64,000 bases of DNA from Corynebacterium sp. TAE3-ERU12 (GCF_019209905.1 NZ_JAHUTM010000001.1:496001-560000), one strand, 5' to 3'. Counted from the first letter of the stretch, positions 1 to 9,229 are shown. Notes: generated by a model from the sequence alone, not told the origin. A program made the numbers and translations.

Positions 1-669
1 GCGCTTAGCCAGGTAGTTGCCCAGCAACTGCGCGGCCTGCACGATAAGCACGATGACCAGGGTGGTTACCAGGGTCACATTCCAGTCGAAGGCACGGTAG
101 CCGTAGACGATGGCGAAGTTACCCAAACCGCCGCCGCCGATATATCCGGCCATGGCCGACATATCCACCACGGCGATGAAGGCGAAGGTGTAGCCCAGAA
201 TCAACGGCCCCAGCGCCTCCGGCACGATGACCGTGCGGATAATGCGCCACGGTGAGGCGCCCATAGCGCGAGCGGCCTCAATAATGCCCGGGTCAATGGA
301 CATCAGGTTCTGTTCCACCAGGCGTGCCACAGCGAAGGAGGCAGCCACCGACATCACGAAGATGGCGGCCTCAGTGCCGATAGTAGAACCCACCACCTGC
401 ACCGTGATGGGGCCCATGGCGGTGACCAAAATGATGAACGGAATCGGGCGGATGAAGTTCACCAGCACGTTCAGGGCCGTGTTGAACGGTCCGGACGGCA
501 TGATGCCGCTGCGGCGACTGATGTAGAGCAACACACCCAAGGCCAGGCCGACGATGCCACCGATGAGCATGGTCAAACCGACCATCCACAGGGTTTCACC
601 GAAGGCTTCGACCATGCGGGGACGCAACTGGTCCCAGTTGGTGTCGGCGGCGAGAACTAATTGGTTCAT
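1..669 (-). CDS. metI: Methionine ABC transporter permease MetI (partial at 3' end)
   Basis: Membrane permease of the MetNIQ D/L-methionine importer. The frame is open from ATG at 669 to the window edge (223 codons). The last visible residues (QAAQLLGNYLAKR) match the usual MetI C-terminus, so only a few codons or the stop are missing. Several hydrophobic segments are visible. The EAARAMGASPWRIIRTVIVPEALG segment (about residues 125-150) is the EAA loop that contacts the ATPase. The start codon overlaps the metN stop as ATGA, indicating translational coupling. Order metQ-metN-metI is the usual corynebacterial one. Confidence 0.95.
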   Translation of the reverse strand, partial: MNQLVLAADTNWDQLRPRMVEAFGETLWMVGLTMLIGGIVGLALGVLLYISRRSGIMPSGPFNTALNVLVNFIRPIPFIILVTAMGPITVQVVGSTIGTEAAIFVMSVAASFAVARLVEQNLMSIDPGIIEAARAMGASPWRIIRTVIVPEALGPLILGYTFAFIAVVDMSAMAGYIGGGGLGNFAIVYGYRAFDWNVTLVTTLVIVLIVQAAQLLGNYLAKR

Positions 670-1739
670 GCCAGGACCTCCGTTTCGGTGTACTGCTTCC
701 AGGCGGCAATAACCTCATCCAGGGCACCACGGTCAGCGGGCTCATCATTGCGGTTGGTAAGCCGCAGGGTGAGCCGGCCGAAAGCGTGGGCCTGCACGTT
801 GGTCACTGAGCCGTGGGCGACAGACGCATCCAGGCCGTGCTCGGCGGCGACGCCCATCAACGTGGTCAACGGAACTGTGTCGTCGATCCGCACCGTCACC
901 AATGCTGCCTTGTCCGCGTTGACGCGAGCCGAATCCAGCTCGCGGCCTTCGGGACGGTCACGCAGCGCAGTGGCGGTGAACCGGCGGGCGGTTTCGGTCT
1001 GCGGGTTGGCGAAAATATCGTGCACCGAACCCTGCTCGACCACTCGGCCACCATCCATGACCGCTACTTCGTCGGCGATGGCGCGCACCACCGACATCTC
1101 GTGGGTAATGAGGATGATGGTCACACCGAGGTCCCGGTTTACCTGACGCAGCAGGGCCAGCACCTCAGCGGTGGTCTCCGGGTCGAGCGCGGACGTCGCC
1201 TCGTCGGCAAGCAGCAGGCGGGGGTTGGTCGCCAGCGCACGGGCAATGCCCACACGCTGCTTCTGACCACCCGAGAGTTGCTCGGGGTAAGCGTCGCCGC
1301 GGTTACCCAGACCAACGAACTCGAGGAGTTCCTGGACGCGGGCTTTGCGTTCTTTACTGCTCGCCCCGGTCAGCTCTAGGGGGTAGGCGACATTGCCTGC
1401 CACCGTGCGCGAGCTGAACAGGTTGAACTGCTGGAAGATCATGCCGATCTCCCGGCGGATACTGCGCAGCTGGCGCTCACTCATGCCGACGATATCGGTG
1501 TCATCGAGCAAGATCTTGCCTTCAGAGGCGCGCTCTAGCCCGTTGACCAGTCGAATCAACGTGGACTTGCCGGCGCCGGAATAACCGATGACGCCAAGGA
1601 TCTTGCCCGACTCGACCTTGAGGGAGACATCGTTGACTGCCTCGGTGGCTGCTTTGCCGGAGCCGAAGACCTTTGTGACGTTCTCAAAGCGGACGGTAGT
1701 GCCGCCGGTGGCGGCTGTTTGTGCGGGCTTACTCGCCAT
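666..1739 (-). CDS. metN: Methionine ABC transporter ATP-binding protein MetN
   Basis: ATPase that powers methionine import, acting with MetI and the lipoprotein MetQ on the inner face of the membrane. In the 357-residue product, Walker A is at residues 52-60 (GYSGAGKST), followed by the LSGGQKQR signature and the Walker B LLLADEATSALDP. The C-terminal ~90 residues resemble the NIL domain, which in this family binds methionine and causes trans-inhibition. An upstream extension is open, but ATG at 1739 (MASKPAQ) gives the family length. It overlaps the metQ 3' end by 11 bp, so coupled translation is likely. Confidence 0.95.
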   Translation of the reverse strand: MASKPAQTAATGGTTVRFENVTKVFGSGKAATEAVNDVSLKVESGKILGVIGYSGAGKSTLIRLVNGLERASEGKILLDDTDIVGMSERQLRSIRREIGMIFQQFNLFSSRTVAGNVAYPLELTGASSKERKARVQELLEFVGLGNRGDAYPEQLSGGQKQRVGIARALATNPRLLLADEATSALDPETTAEVLALLRQVNRDLGVTIILITHEMSVVRAIADEVAVMDGGRVVEQGSVHDIFANPQTETARRFTATALRDRPEGRELDSARVNADKAALVTVRIDDTVPLTTLMGVAAEHGLDASVAHGSVTNVQAHAFGRLTLRLTNRNDEPADRGALDEVIAAWKQYTETEVLA

Positions 1740-2625
1740 TGGGGTTTTCTCGCGCGTCTTCCTCAGCGCGGTCCAGGATCTTCTGCAGATCTTCGGGGCT
1801 GCGCTCCACCGGCACGGAGGTACCGCGGGAATCGCGTTCAACGGCGGCGAGGACTTCGGGGTCGTGCCACAGCTTCACCAGGGTCTGCAGGTCCTTGTTG
1901 TCCTTATTGGCCTCGGTGGTGACGAAGACGTTGATGTACGGCTCGGCTGCGGGGTCTTCCGGATTGTCCTCGTAGATGGAGGAGTTCGGGTCGATGCCCG
2001 CACGATCCAGGAAGGTGTTGTTGATGATGGCGGGCTTGCCCTCGCCGTAGGCCAGGGTGGTCTGGGCGGCATCGACCGGGGTGACCTTCACCTTGGAGGC
2101 ATCCTCGTCGATATCCAGCGGGGAGGGGTTGGAGACCGAGTCGTCGGTGAGCTTCAGCAGACCGGCGGAGGCCAGCACGTTGATGGCGCGACCCTGGTTG
2201 GTGGAGTCGTTCGGGATGGCGACCTCGGTGCCCTTCTTGATCTCGTCAACAGAGTCACCGCCCTTCCAGAACAGGGCCAGGGGCACGATCTCGGTGGAGC
2301 CGATCGGCACCAGGTTTTCGTTGGCGCCAACGTTGTACTGGGCGAGGTACTTCAGGTGCTGGAAGAGGTTGACGTCCAGCTCGCCCTCAGACAGGGCGGT
2401 ATTGACCGGCGGGTACTCGGCGAACTCGACGACGTCGAGGTCGATGCCGGCATCGTCGGCCTTCTCTTCGAAGACGGACCAAGCTTCCTTTTCGCGGTCG
2501 GTGGTGCCGATGCGGATGGTGTCGCCTTCTGCAAGAGCTTCCGGTTCATCAGAGCCGCAGGCAACTAGGCCAGCAGCGGTGACGGCTAGCGCGGCGCTAG
2601 TTGCTGCGATACGTCGCAGGTTCAT
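1729..2625 (-). CDS. metQ: Methionine-binding lipoprotein MetQ
   Basis: Extracytoplasmic solute-binding lipoprotein (298 aa) that captures methionine for MetNI. The N-terminus is a lipoprotein signal: RR in the n-region, a hydrophobic core, then lipobox LVAC with the lipidated Cys at 23. The mature part has the NLPA/MetQ fold signature (DTIRIGTTDREKEAW, ALFWKGGDSVDEIKKGTEVAIPND). AAGGAG lies 6 nt before ATG 2625. It is the first gene of a three-gene operon whose promoter region carries a McbR-like operator (2683-2698), so repression by the methionine/cysteine regulator is expected. Confidence 0.95.
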   Translation of the reverse strand: MNLRRIAATSAALAVTAAGLVACGSDEPEALAEGDTIRIGTTDREKEAWSVFEEKADDAGIDLDVVEFAEYPPVNTALSEGELDVNLFQHLKYLAQYNVGANENLVPIGSTEIVPLALFWKGGDSVDEIKKGTEVAIPNDSTNQGRAINVLASAGLLKLTDDSVSNPSPLDIDEDASKVKVTPVDAAQTTLAYGEGKPAIINNTFLDRAGIDPNSSIYEDNPEDPAAEPYINVFVTTEANKDNKDLQTLVKLWHDPEVLAAVERDSRGTSVPVERSPEDLQKILDRAEEDARENPNGE

Positions 2626-2682
2626 GGTGTCTCCTTGTATTTGTAGCTGGCCGGGGTGTGGTTGGCGATAAAACCAGCCATA

Positions 2683-2698
2683 TAGACCGAGCTGTCTC
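2683..2698 (-). promoter_or_regulatory. McbR-type operator of metQNI
   Basis: TAGAC-CGAGCT-GTCTC matches 9 of 10 positions of the TAGAC-N6-GTCTA inverted repeat known for McbR, the C. glutamicum repressor of sulphur and methionine genes. It lies 58 bp upstream of metQ. Its 14-bp core TAGACCGAGCTGTC recurs at the metY promoter at 16.28 kb. A TATATG hexamer overlaps the gene-proximal half-site on the minus strand and could be the -10. Confidence 0.72.
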
Positions 2699-2755
2699 TT
2701 CGTGTGGGGGCCACTGTATCAGGCGTGCCGATATGTCCAAAACCGCATTGTTCAT

Positions 2756-2771
2756 TAGAACAAGTGTTTGC
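2756..2771 (+). promoter_or_regulatory. LexA-like SOS box upstream of dnaE2
   Basis: TAGAACAAGTGTTTGC matches 11 of 14 defined positions of the actinobacterial LexA consensus TCGAACANNTGTTCGA. It overlaps the dnaE2 -35 element (TTGCAT, 2768-2773), a placement suited to repression. DnaE2-type polymerases are DNA-damage-induced in mycobacteria. The matched bases are seen directly; LexA binding is inferred. Confidence 0.7.
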
Positions 2772-2796
2772 ATAGTGTCCAGGTGCTGCTTAGGCT
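2768..2796 (+). promoter_or_regulatory. dnaE2 promoter (-35 TTGCAT, -10 TAGGCT)
   Basis: TTGCAT at 2768-2773 and TAGGCT at 2791-2796 are separated by 17 bp. The -10 ends 7 nt before ATG 2804, so transcription should begin at or next to the start codon and give a leaderless mRNA. No Shine-Dalgarno sequence is present, which agrees. Confidence 0.65.
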
Positions 2797-2803
2797 TAAC
2801 CGC

Positions 2804-5800
2804 ATGGGAGGGGACACACCGCATAGCAATGACGCCGGGCCACTGTCGTGGTCACGGATTGAACGCATCCTGTCCGGCCGTGCCGTAGGCACTATCGCCC
2901 CGGGCTATGGCGTCAATGGCATGCGAAGCAACCATCAGCGCCGCCCCCTCACAGTGGTCGAACCCCCTGCTGAGCGGGGTAAATCTCAAAGTGCTCAGCA
3001 TTGTGCTGTCGAATTGCACTGCCGCTCGTCGTACTCATTCCTGCATGGCGCAGCCGACCCCGTCGACCTGGTTGCAGAGGCTGTCCGGCTGGGATTGCGT
3101 GCAGTGGGAATAGCTGACCGGGATGGTTTTTATGGGGTTGCCCGCTTCGCTGAGGCCGCCGCTGAGGCTGGTATCGCCACCCTAATCGGGGCCGAACTAT
3201 CCCTACCGCAGGCTCCGTTAACGGTTTTAGCCCGTGGTCCAGAGGGATATCGCCGGTTGAGTCAGGCGATCACCGCAGCCCACCTCGCGCACCGCGATAA
3301 GGACCGAGTGGACTACCCGCCTCTGGCCGAACTGGGCGCAGCCGCCGGCGGGCAGTGGTGCGTACTTGCCGACGTAGCGTGGCTGCCCCAGCTCACCGAG
3401 CTCATCGACGCTTTTGGTGCCGAGCATGTGGTCCTTGAACACCGCATCCGGCTTGAGCCTGCCGACGCTGACGCCGCCGAGCAGCTCACTGCCGCCGCCA
3501 CGAGGCATGGCGTGCGTCTCGTGGTGAGTTCCGCAGCCACGTGCGCAAGCCCTGCTCAGGCCCGCCTGGCCGCAGCGAAACATGCACTACACGAGCGAGA
3601 ATCACTCGACACACACGCCTGTGCGCTGCCGCCGGTCGGCGGTACCTGGCTGCGTTCACCAGAAGAGTTGGCCCAATGTGCCGGGCATATTCCAGGGGCC
3701 CTGGAAAATACTGCTGAACTGGCCCGCGAATGCGCCTTCACGCTTGACCTCATTGCCCCGCAGCTGCCGGCCTGGGATGTGCCCGACGGGCATGATGAAT
3801 CCAGTTGGTTACGTCACCTCACCTACGCCGGGGCCCAGCGCCGCTATGGCGCCCGTGCGCAAGCCCCCGCCGCGTGGGAACAGCTTGACCGCGAACTCGG
3901 CATTATCGACCAGCTGGGCTTTCCCGGTTATTTCCTGATCGTCCACGACATCTGCGAGTTCTGTCGGAGCACCAATATTTTGGCGCAGGGGCGCGGATCG
4001 GCGGCTAATTCTGCTGTCTGCTTTGCCTTGGGCATTACCAATGTGGAGCCGATTGCCGCCGGCTTGCTCTTCGAAAGATTCCTCTCTGCCGAGCGGGACG
4101 GGCCGCCCGATATCGATCTGGATATTGAATCGGGCCGCCGCGAAGAAGTTATCCAGTACTGTTACCGCCGCTACGGCCGCGATAATGCAGCTCAGGTCGC
4201 CAACGTCATTACTTACCGACGTCGGGGTGCGCTGCGCGATGCTGCCCGGGCCCTGGGGCACCCACCTGGGCTGGTTGACGCGTGGGTACATGGCATTGCT
4301 GAACCTCCTGCGGATGTGGCGCAGCTTGCCGACGGTTTCCGCGGCCAACCGCGGCATTTGGGTATTCACTCCGGTGGCATGGTGATTTGTGATCGGGCCA
4401 TTGCCGATGTGGTGCCTGTGGAATGGGCTCGGATGGCAGATAGATCTGTGGTGCAGTGGGATAAGGATGATTGCGCCGCCGCCGGGCTGGTGAAATTCGA
4501 CCTGCTGGGCTTGGGCATGCTCGAAGCCATTCACCACTGCATGGACCTGGTTGCCACCCACCGGGGCCGCGAGATCGAACTGCACACCATAGATATCTCC
4601 GAGCCTGAGGTCTACGCCATGCTCGCCCGCGCCGATGCTGTGGGTGTATTCCAGGTTGAGTCGCGTGCCCAGATGGCCACATTGCCGCGGCTGCGCCCCC
4701 GCGAGTTTTTCGACCTTGTCGTACAAGTCGCCCTCATTAGGCCCGGGCCGATTCAGGGCGGCAGCGTGCACCCCTATATCCGCCGCCGCAATGGACTTGA
4801 CCCGGTCACCTTTGATCACCCCGTGCTGAAGAAATCCTTAGGAAAAACCCTGGGCATACCCCTATTCCAGGAACAGTTGATGCAGATCGCAGTCGACGCT
4901 GCCGGGTTCACTGGCGCTGAGGCCGATGCGCTGCGCCGGGCAATGGGATCGAAGCGGTCGAAAGAACGCATGGAACAACTGCACACCCGCTTCCTGCAGG
5001 GCCTGCGCGATACCAACGGCATCACCGGGGACGTAGGGGACCGGCTGTGGGACAAAATCGTGGCCTTCGCCGCCTACGGGTTCCCCGAATCCCACGCCCA
5101 GTCATTCGCGTCCCTGGTGTATTTTTCCGCCTGGTTTAAGTACCACTACCCAGCAGAGTTCTGCACTGCACTGCTGCGCGCCCAACCGATGGGTTTCTAC
5201 TCGGCGCAGTCATTAGTAGCTGACGCCCGCCGCCACGGGGTGGGCTGCGATGGGGCCAGTATTAATGACTCCCTCGTTGTAGCGGATTGCCCCAACGGGC
5301 GAATCCGGCTGGGGCTGTCCTCGGTGCGTGGACTTAGCAAAGAGGCAGCGCAGCGCATCGTAACTGCCCGCGATAGCGATGGCGGTGGGCCCTACACCAG
5401 CCCCGCTGACCTGGCTAGACGTGCAGATCTTGGGGTCAAGCACCTAGAAGCACTCGCGCACGCCGGGGCGATGGAATGCCTCGGCCTGGACCGTCGGCAA
5501 GCCCTGTGGGCGGCTGGGGTGGCTGCCACCGAAAACGCCGGCATGCTGCCGGGACTTACTGTGGCCACAGCACCAGCGCTGCCGGGGATGAGTGAGTTCG
5601 AACTTGCCGCCGCCAACCTAAGTGGCCTGGGAGTTACCCCAGATGAGTACCCGGTGGCGGCGCTGCGCGGAGAACTTGCTGCCGCTGGAGTGGTGCCCGC
5701 AGCTGAGCTCAACACCTTGCCGGACTGCAGCCACGTGTGGGTTGGGGGAGTCGTCACCCACCGGCAGCGCCCAGGTACCGCCGAGGGCACCATTTTCTTA

Positions 5801-6016
5801 GGCGTTGAGGACGAGACCGGGCTTATGAACGTGTTGTGCTCTCCGGGGTTGTGGGAGCGCTACCGGGTCACCGCCACCACAGAGCGAGCACTGGCTATTC
5901 GTGGTGTGGCGCAGAACGCTTCAGGTGCGGTGACGATCATCGCCGATAAACTCATTCCGCTACGTGAGATGGTGAGCTCTCCTGTTGTCGCAGGTAAGAG
6001 CCGGGATTTTAGGTAG
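2804..6016 (+). CDS. dnaE2: Error-prone DNA polymerase DnaE2
   Basis: C-family DNA polymerase for damage-tolerant synthesis (1070 aa). A PHP domain occupies about residues 67-270. The catalytic core shows GRGSAANS, PDIDLDIE (D436 and D438, two catalytic aspartates), FDLLGLGML and the finger region; an OB-fold lies near the C-terminus (HVWVGGVVTHRQRPGTAEGTIFLGVEDETG). The PHP motif reads LHCRS, so Arg74 replaces the second histidine usual there; PHP metal binding is probably impaired. The first ATG of the open frame is at 2768, but 2804 (MGGDTPHSND) fits the promoter and gives the common DnaE2 start PLSW. Partners ImuA'/ImuB are not in this window. Confidence 0.93.
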   Translation: MGGDTPHSNDAGPLSWSRIERILSGRAVGTIAPGYGVNGMRSNHQRRPLTVVEPPAERGKSQSAQHCAVELHCRSSYSFLHGAADPVDLVAEAVRLGLRAVGIADRDGFYGVARFAEAAAEAGIATLIGAELSLPQAPLTVLARGPEGYRRLSQAITAAHLAHRDKDRVDYPPLAELGAAAGGQWCVLADVAWLPQLTELIDAFGAEHVVLEHRIRLEPADADAAEQLTAAATRHGVRLVVSSAATCASPAQARLAAAKHALHERESLDTHACALPPVGGTWLRSPEELAQCAGHIPGALENTAELARECAFTLDLIAPQLPAWDVPDGHDESSWLRHLTYAGAQRRYGARAQAPAAWEQLDRELGIIDQLGFPGYFLIVHDICEFCRSTNILAQGRGSAANSAVCFALGITNVEPIAAGLLFERFLSAERDGPPDIDLDIESGRREEVIQYCYRRYGRDNAAQVANVITYRRRGALRDAARALGHPPGLVDAWVHGIAEPPADVAQLADGFRGQPRHLGIHSGGMVICDRAIADVVPVEWARMADRSVVQWDKDDCAAAGLVKFDLLGLGMLEAIHHCMDLVATHRGREIELHTIDISEPEVYAMLARADAVGVFQVESRAQMATLPRLRPREFFDLVVQVALIRPGPIQGGSVHPYIRRRNGLDPVTFDHPVLKKSLGKTLGIPLFQEQLMQIAVDAAGFTGAEADALRRAMGSKRSKERMEQLHTRFLQGLRDTNGITGDVGDRLWDKIVAFAAYGFPESHAQSFASLVYFSAWFKYHYPAEFCTALLRAQPMGFYSAQSLVADARRHGVGCDGASINDSLVVADCPNGRIRLGLSSVRGLSKEAAQRIVTARDSDGGGPYTSPADLARRADLGVKHLEALAHAGAMECLGLDRRQALWAAGVAATENAGMLPGLTVATAPALPGMSEFELAAANLSGLGVTPDEYPVAALRGELAAAGVVPAAELNTLPDCSHVWVGGVVTHRQRPGTAEGTIFLGVEDETGLMNVLCSPGLWERYRVTATTERALAIRGVAQNASGAVTIIADKLIPLREMVSSPVVAGKSRDFR

Positions 6017-6022
6017 GTAGTC

Positions 6023-6745
6023 ATGAAAGATGCCCGGTATCGTGTACGCATGCACACTGCACCGGGGACGCACACGTTTGACCGACCAGTATCCGGCAAG
6101 GACGCCGCCATCCTTATCGGCGCCTTTATGCTGTCGCTGGTTGCAGTAGCCGGTGTCGCCGCAGTGTTACTCACCATCTTTGGCTCCGCGGCTGTTCCTT
6201 ATGTCCTGCCATTAGCCGGGGCTATCCAGTTAGTGCTGTGTGGGATTGCGATCCGGCTACGCGGGTGGACTATCCGTGAACTCGGTTTCGTACGGCCCGC
6301 TCATGGTTGGTTGCGACTGCTCTGGCAAGTGCCGCTGGCCTGGGTGGTGGCACTCCTGGTGACCGTGGTGGTGCACCCACTGCTTTTCGACAATCCCACC
6401 GACTCCAGCTCAAAAACGATCAGCGCTAGCCTTGCCGCGGGCCCCGGGCTGGCAGTGGCCGTGTTCATTGTCGCCGTGGTGGTCGCCCCGCTGGTAGAGG
6501 AGATCGTTTTCCGACGTCTCATCTACGCCTTGCTGGAGCGACGCTTCGGTGTGATCGTGGCAGCGCTTGGTTCCGCTGTGCTGTTCGGCCTGATCCACGT
6601 CGAACCGCAGGCCATTTTGATGATCTCCTTCCTCGGTATCGCCATGGCTCTGCTGGTGCGGCATAACCGCAGCTTGTGGCCCTCGGTGTGCCTACATGCA
6701 CTCAATAACGCAATCGCGGTCACAGCATTATTGATCATGCTCTAG
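6023..6745 (+). CDS. CPBP-family intramembrane metalloprotease
   Basis: Polytopic membrane protein of 240 aa with a CPBP (Abi/CAAX protease-like) domain at about residues 140-235. Hallmarks are E159-E160 and R164 in EEIVFRR, FGLIH with H192, and HALNN with H225 and N229. These are the residues thought to form the active site in glutamic-type intramembrane proteases. About six hydrophobic stretches are visible. The gene begins 6 nt after the dnaE2 stop with an AGGTAGGT ribosome-binding site overlapping that stop, so it is probably co-transcribed with dnaE2. The substrate is unknown; roles in bacteriocin immunity or protein maturation are known for other members. Confidence 0.85.
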   Translation: MKDARYRVRMHTAPGTHTFDRPVSGKDAAILIGAFMLSLVAVAGVAAVLLTIFGSAAVPYVLPLAGAIQLVLCGIAIRLRGWTIRELGFVRPAHGWLRLLWQVPLAWVVALLVTVVVHPLLFDNPTDSSSKTISASLAAGPGLAVAVFIVAVVVAPLVEEIVFRRLIYALLERRFGVIVAALGSAVLFGLIHVEPQAILMISFLGIAMALLVRHNRSLWPSVCLHALNNAIAVTALLIML

Positions 6746-6774
6746 GTGCGGGAAAACGGTGTCGGCACGTCTTT

Positions 6775-6780
6775 TAGAAT
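6775..6780 (+). promoter_or_regulatory. -10 element TAGAAT, leaderless start of S9 peptidase
   Basis: TAGAAT ends 6 nt before ATG 6787, and no Shine-Dalgarno sequence is present. This suggests a leaderless transcript. Confidence 0.55.
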
Positions 6781-6786
6781 GACCGC

Positions 6787-8703
6787 ATGAGACACACCTA
6801 CGGGGCATCGCTATCGCCCGACGGCACCGCCATTGCCTATATCGTCCGTGATGGTGGCTACCCACGAGCCGTCGAAGTGCCGCTAGAAAACGGCGCTGTT
6901 GGTGATGAACGCCCCGTGGAACTACCCGTTGAGGGCCCAGTAACCCGCGTACTGCATTCCCCGGATGCGCAATGGATTGCCTGTGAGGTGTCCCCAGGCG
7001 GTACTGAGCGGCTGGAAACGTGGTTAGTGCCCGCCGGGTCGAATACCAATGAGGCCCGGCACCCGCAGCTATCCGGTGACGCCAAAAACACCCTGGTGGA
7101 ATGGGACGGCAACCAGTTGGCCATGGATGCCTTCACTGCCGACGGCATTGCCGAAGGCCGCCTTGTGGACCCGCGCACCGGTGACCACGTGGTCCTGGAT
7201 CGGCGCACTGACTCCCAGCTTGTCGCCGCCGAGTCCGGGCATGCCCTGATGCGTGTGGGCCCACGTGGTTCCCGCGAGCTGTTGCTGGTGCGCCCCGATG
7301 GTTCGTGGCTGCCGCTGCTGCCGCCCGAGCCCGGCGCGATGACCGAATCCGGAGTCATTCTCGGTTCCGCCGCGATGCCCGATTTCGACACCCAGGTCGT
7401 ACTCGCCTTATCGGATCACGGCAGTGACCGTCGTCGAGTATTGCGCCTGGAAATCGAGGGTGATGACGTAGAGATCAGTGAACTTATCGCTATGGCTGAT
7501 TCTGATGTCGACGAGTTCGTGATCAGTGAGAACCTCACCACCGCCGCAGTGCTGTGGAATACCGGCGGTGTGTCTGCCCTTGACGTGCTGAGCCTGGGGG
7601 AGAACCAGCAAGTGCTGGTGCGCCGGTCCATTGAACTTCCCGGCATGGTTGCCACCGACTTGTCCATCACCGATGATGGGGAATTGCTCTCTCTTACTGT
7701 GGAGGGCCCCAACCTGCCGCCGACGGTAGAAATACTGAGTACCGCGACCGGAAAAATTGAATCGCTCGATGTGGAGCGCAGTCGCCGCATCACCGAGCGG
7801 GCGCAGGCTGACTATATGCCGGAGCTGGTGCGGTATATGGCCCGCGATGGGCTGGAATTATCCGGCTGGCTCTACCACTCCGCTGTCAACGGGCTTGGCA
7901 AGGATATCGATGCCAATGAGGGGCCAGGCCCGGTCTATATCCACGTCCACGGCGGGCCTGAACTGCAGTCTCGCCCGGTCAACCACGACATTCTTACTGC
8001 GCTCATTGATTCCGGGGTCACTGTATTCACGCCGAATATCCGTGGCTCCTCCGGTGCTGGGCGTGCCTTCATCCACGCCGATGACCGCTATGGGCGCTTC
8101 GCCGCGATCCGGGACTTAGCTGATACCGCCAAGTTCCTCATTGCCGCCGGCATTGCCGACCCTGACCGCATCGCCCTCGGCGGCCGCAGCTACGGCGGTT
8201 TCCTGTCTTTGTTGGCCGCGGAGCGTTTCCCCCGGCTTTTCCGGGCCATCATTGATGCCTGTGGCATGACCAGTTGGGAAACTTATTACGCCTCCACTGA
8301 GCCGTGGCTGGCGGCAGCGGCGGCACCGAAATACGGCTACCCACTGCAGGATGCGGAGCTGCTGCACGATATTTCCCCGATTACCAACGCGCACCGGATC
8401 ACTGAGCCGGTGTTATTCATCCACGGGGATACTGACACCAACGTGCCGCCCGCCGAATCGCAGCAGATGGTGGATGCGCTCACCGCGCGCGGTATGCCTG
8501 TCGAGCACCTGGTGGTGCCGGGGGAGGGCCATAAATTCGCCAAACCAAAGTCGCGCCGGCTCATTGCGGCGACAATGCTTGACTTCCTGCAGCGACATGG
8601 GGTGGTGGATACCCCTAATCTCACCAACTTTGATGCTCGAATTGAGGATATGCGTCGGGGCCGCCGCCGCTTCTCCGGAGAGACCGCTGATGAACACGCC
8701 TAA
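6787..8703 (+). CDS. S9 family serine peptidase (prolyl-oligopeptidase / acylaminoacyl-peptidase type)
   Basis: Cytoplasmic serine peptidase of 638 aa. Residues 1 to about 350 form a repeat-rich beta-propeller-like region (starting SLSPDGTAIAYI, a typical propeller blade). The rest is an alpha/beta-hydrolase domain. The catalytic triad can be assigned: Ser468 in GGRSYGG, Asp550 in HGDTDTNVP and His582 in GEGHKF. No signal peptide is seen, so it should act on small peptides in the cytoplasm. It overlaps the following trmL by 14 bp, suggesting co-transcription. The exact specificity (prolyl, acylaminoacyl or dipeptidyl) cannot be told. Confidence 0.9.
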   Translation: MRHTYGASLSPDGTAIAYIVRDGGYPRAVEVPLENGAVGDERPVELPVEGPVTRVLHSPDAQWIACEVSPGGTERLETWLVPAGSNTNEARHPQLSGDAKNTLVEWDGNQLAMDAFTADGIAEGRLVDPRTGDHVVLDRRTDSQLVAAESGHALMRVGPRGSRELLLVRPDGSWLPLLPPEPGAMTESGVILGSAAMPDFDTQVVLALSDHGSDRRRVLRLEIEGDDVEISELIAMADSDVDEFVISENLTTAAVLWNTGGVSALDVLSLGENQQVLVRRSIELPGMVATDLSITDDGELLSLTVEGPNLPPTVEILSTATGKIESLDVERSRRITERAQADYMPELVRYMARDGLELSGWLYHSAVNGLGKDIDANEGPGPVYIHVHGGPELQSRPVNHDILTALIDSGVTVFTPNIRGSSGAGRAFIHADDRYGRFAAIRDLADTAKFLIAAGIADPDRIALGGRSYGGFLSLLAAERFPRLFRAIIDACGMTSWETYYASTEPWLAAAAAPKYGYPLQDAELLHDISPITNAHRITEPVLFIHGDTDTNVPPAESQQMVDALTARGMPVEHLVVPGEGHKFAKPKSRRLIAATMLDFLQRHGVVDTPNLTNFDARIEDMRRGRRRFSGETADEHA

Positions 8704-9220
8704 ACCACCTGAGCCCACCTGCCATATCCTGTTTGACCAGCCGGTTATCCCAGGAAATACCGGCAATGCAATTCGCCTATGCGCCAATACTGGGGCAACT
8801 CTGCATCTGGCTGAGCCACTGGGGTTCAACTTCGATGACAAGCATCTTCGGCGCGCCGGGCTGGATTATCACGATCTAGCTGAGATGCGTGTGCACCCGT
8901 CGTTGGATGCGGCACTGACCGAACTGACCGGGATTAGTGCTGAGCAGGCTGCCGATGGGGCCCAGCCGCAGCGGCGCGTATTCGCCTTCACCACTCAAGC
9001 GACGACGTGGTTTTCTACGGTGTCCTACCAGCCTGGCGACGTATTGGTCTTTGGTACTGAACCGACCGGGTTGGACTCCGCTGCTCTGGCGGACCCACGG
9101 ATCACCACTGAGCTGCGGATTCCCATGCTTGCCGGCCGACGTTCGATGAATCTGTCTAACTGTGCGGCGGTGGCCACTTTTGAAGCGTGGCGCCAGATCG
9201 GTTTTCGCGGCGCTAGCTAG
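8690..9220 (+). CDS. trmL: tRNA (cytidine/uridine-34 2'-O)-methyltransferase TrmL (SpoU family)
   Basis: SAM-dependent 2'-O-methyltransferase that in other bacteria modifies the wobble base of tRNA-Leu. The 176-aa product has the family hallmarks: PGNTGNAIRLCANTGATLHLAEPLGF (motif 1), VLVFGTEPTGL (motif 2) and IPMLAGRRSMNLSNCAAVATFEAWRQ (motif 3), which together form the trefoil knot. The frame is open further upstream inside the S9 gene, but ATG 8690 follows GGAGAG at about 8 nt and gives the family length. Its last codons abut the repeat array at 9230. Confidence 0.92.
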   Translation: MNTPKPPEPTCHILFDQPVIPGNTGNAIRLCANTGATLHLAEPLGFNFDDKHLRRAGLDYHDLAEMRVHPSLDAALTELTGISAEQAADGAQPQRRVFAFTTQATTWFSTVSYQPGDVLVFGTEPTGLDSAALADPRITTELRIPMLAGRRSMNLSNCAAVATFEAWRQIGFRGAS

Positions 9221-9229
9221 CTCGGACGC

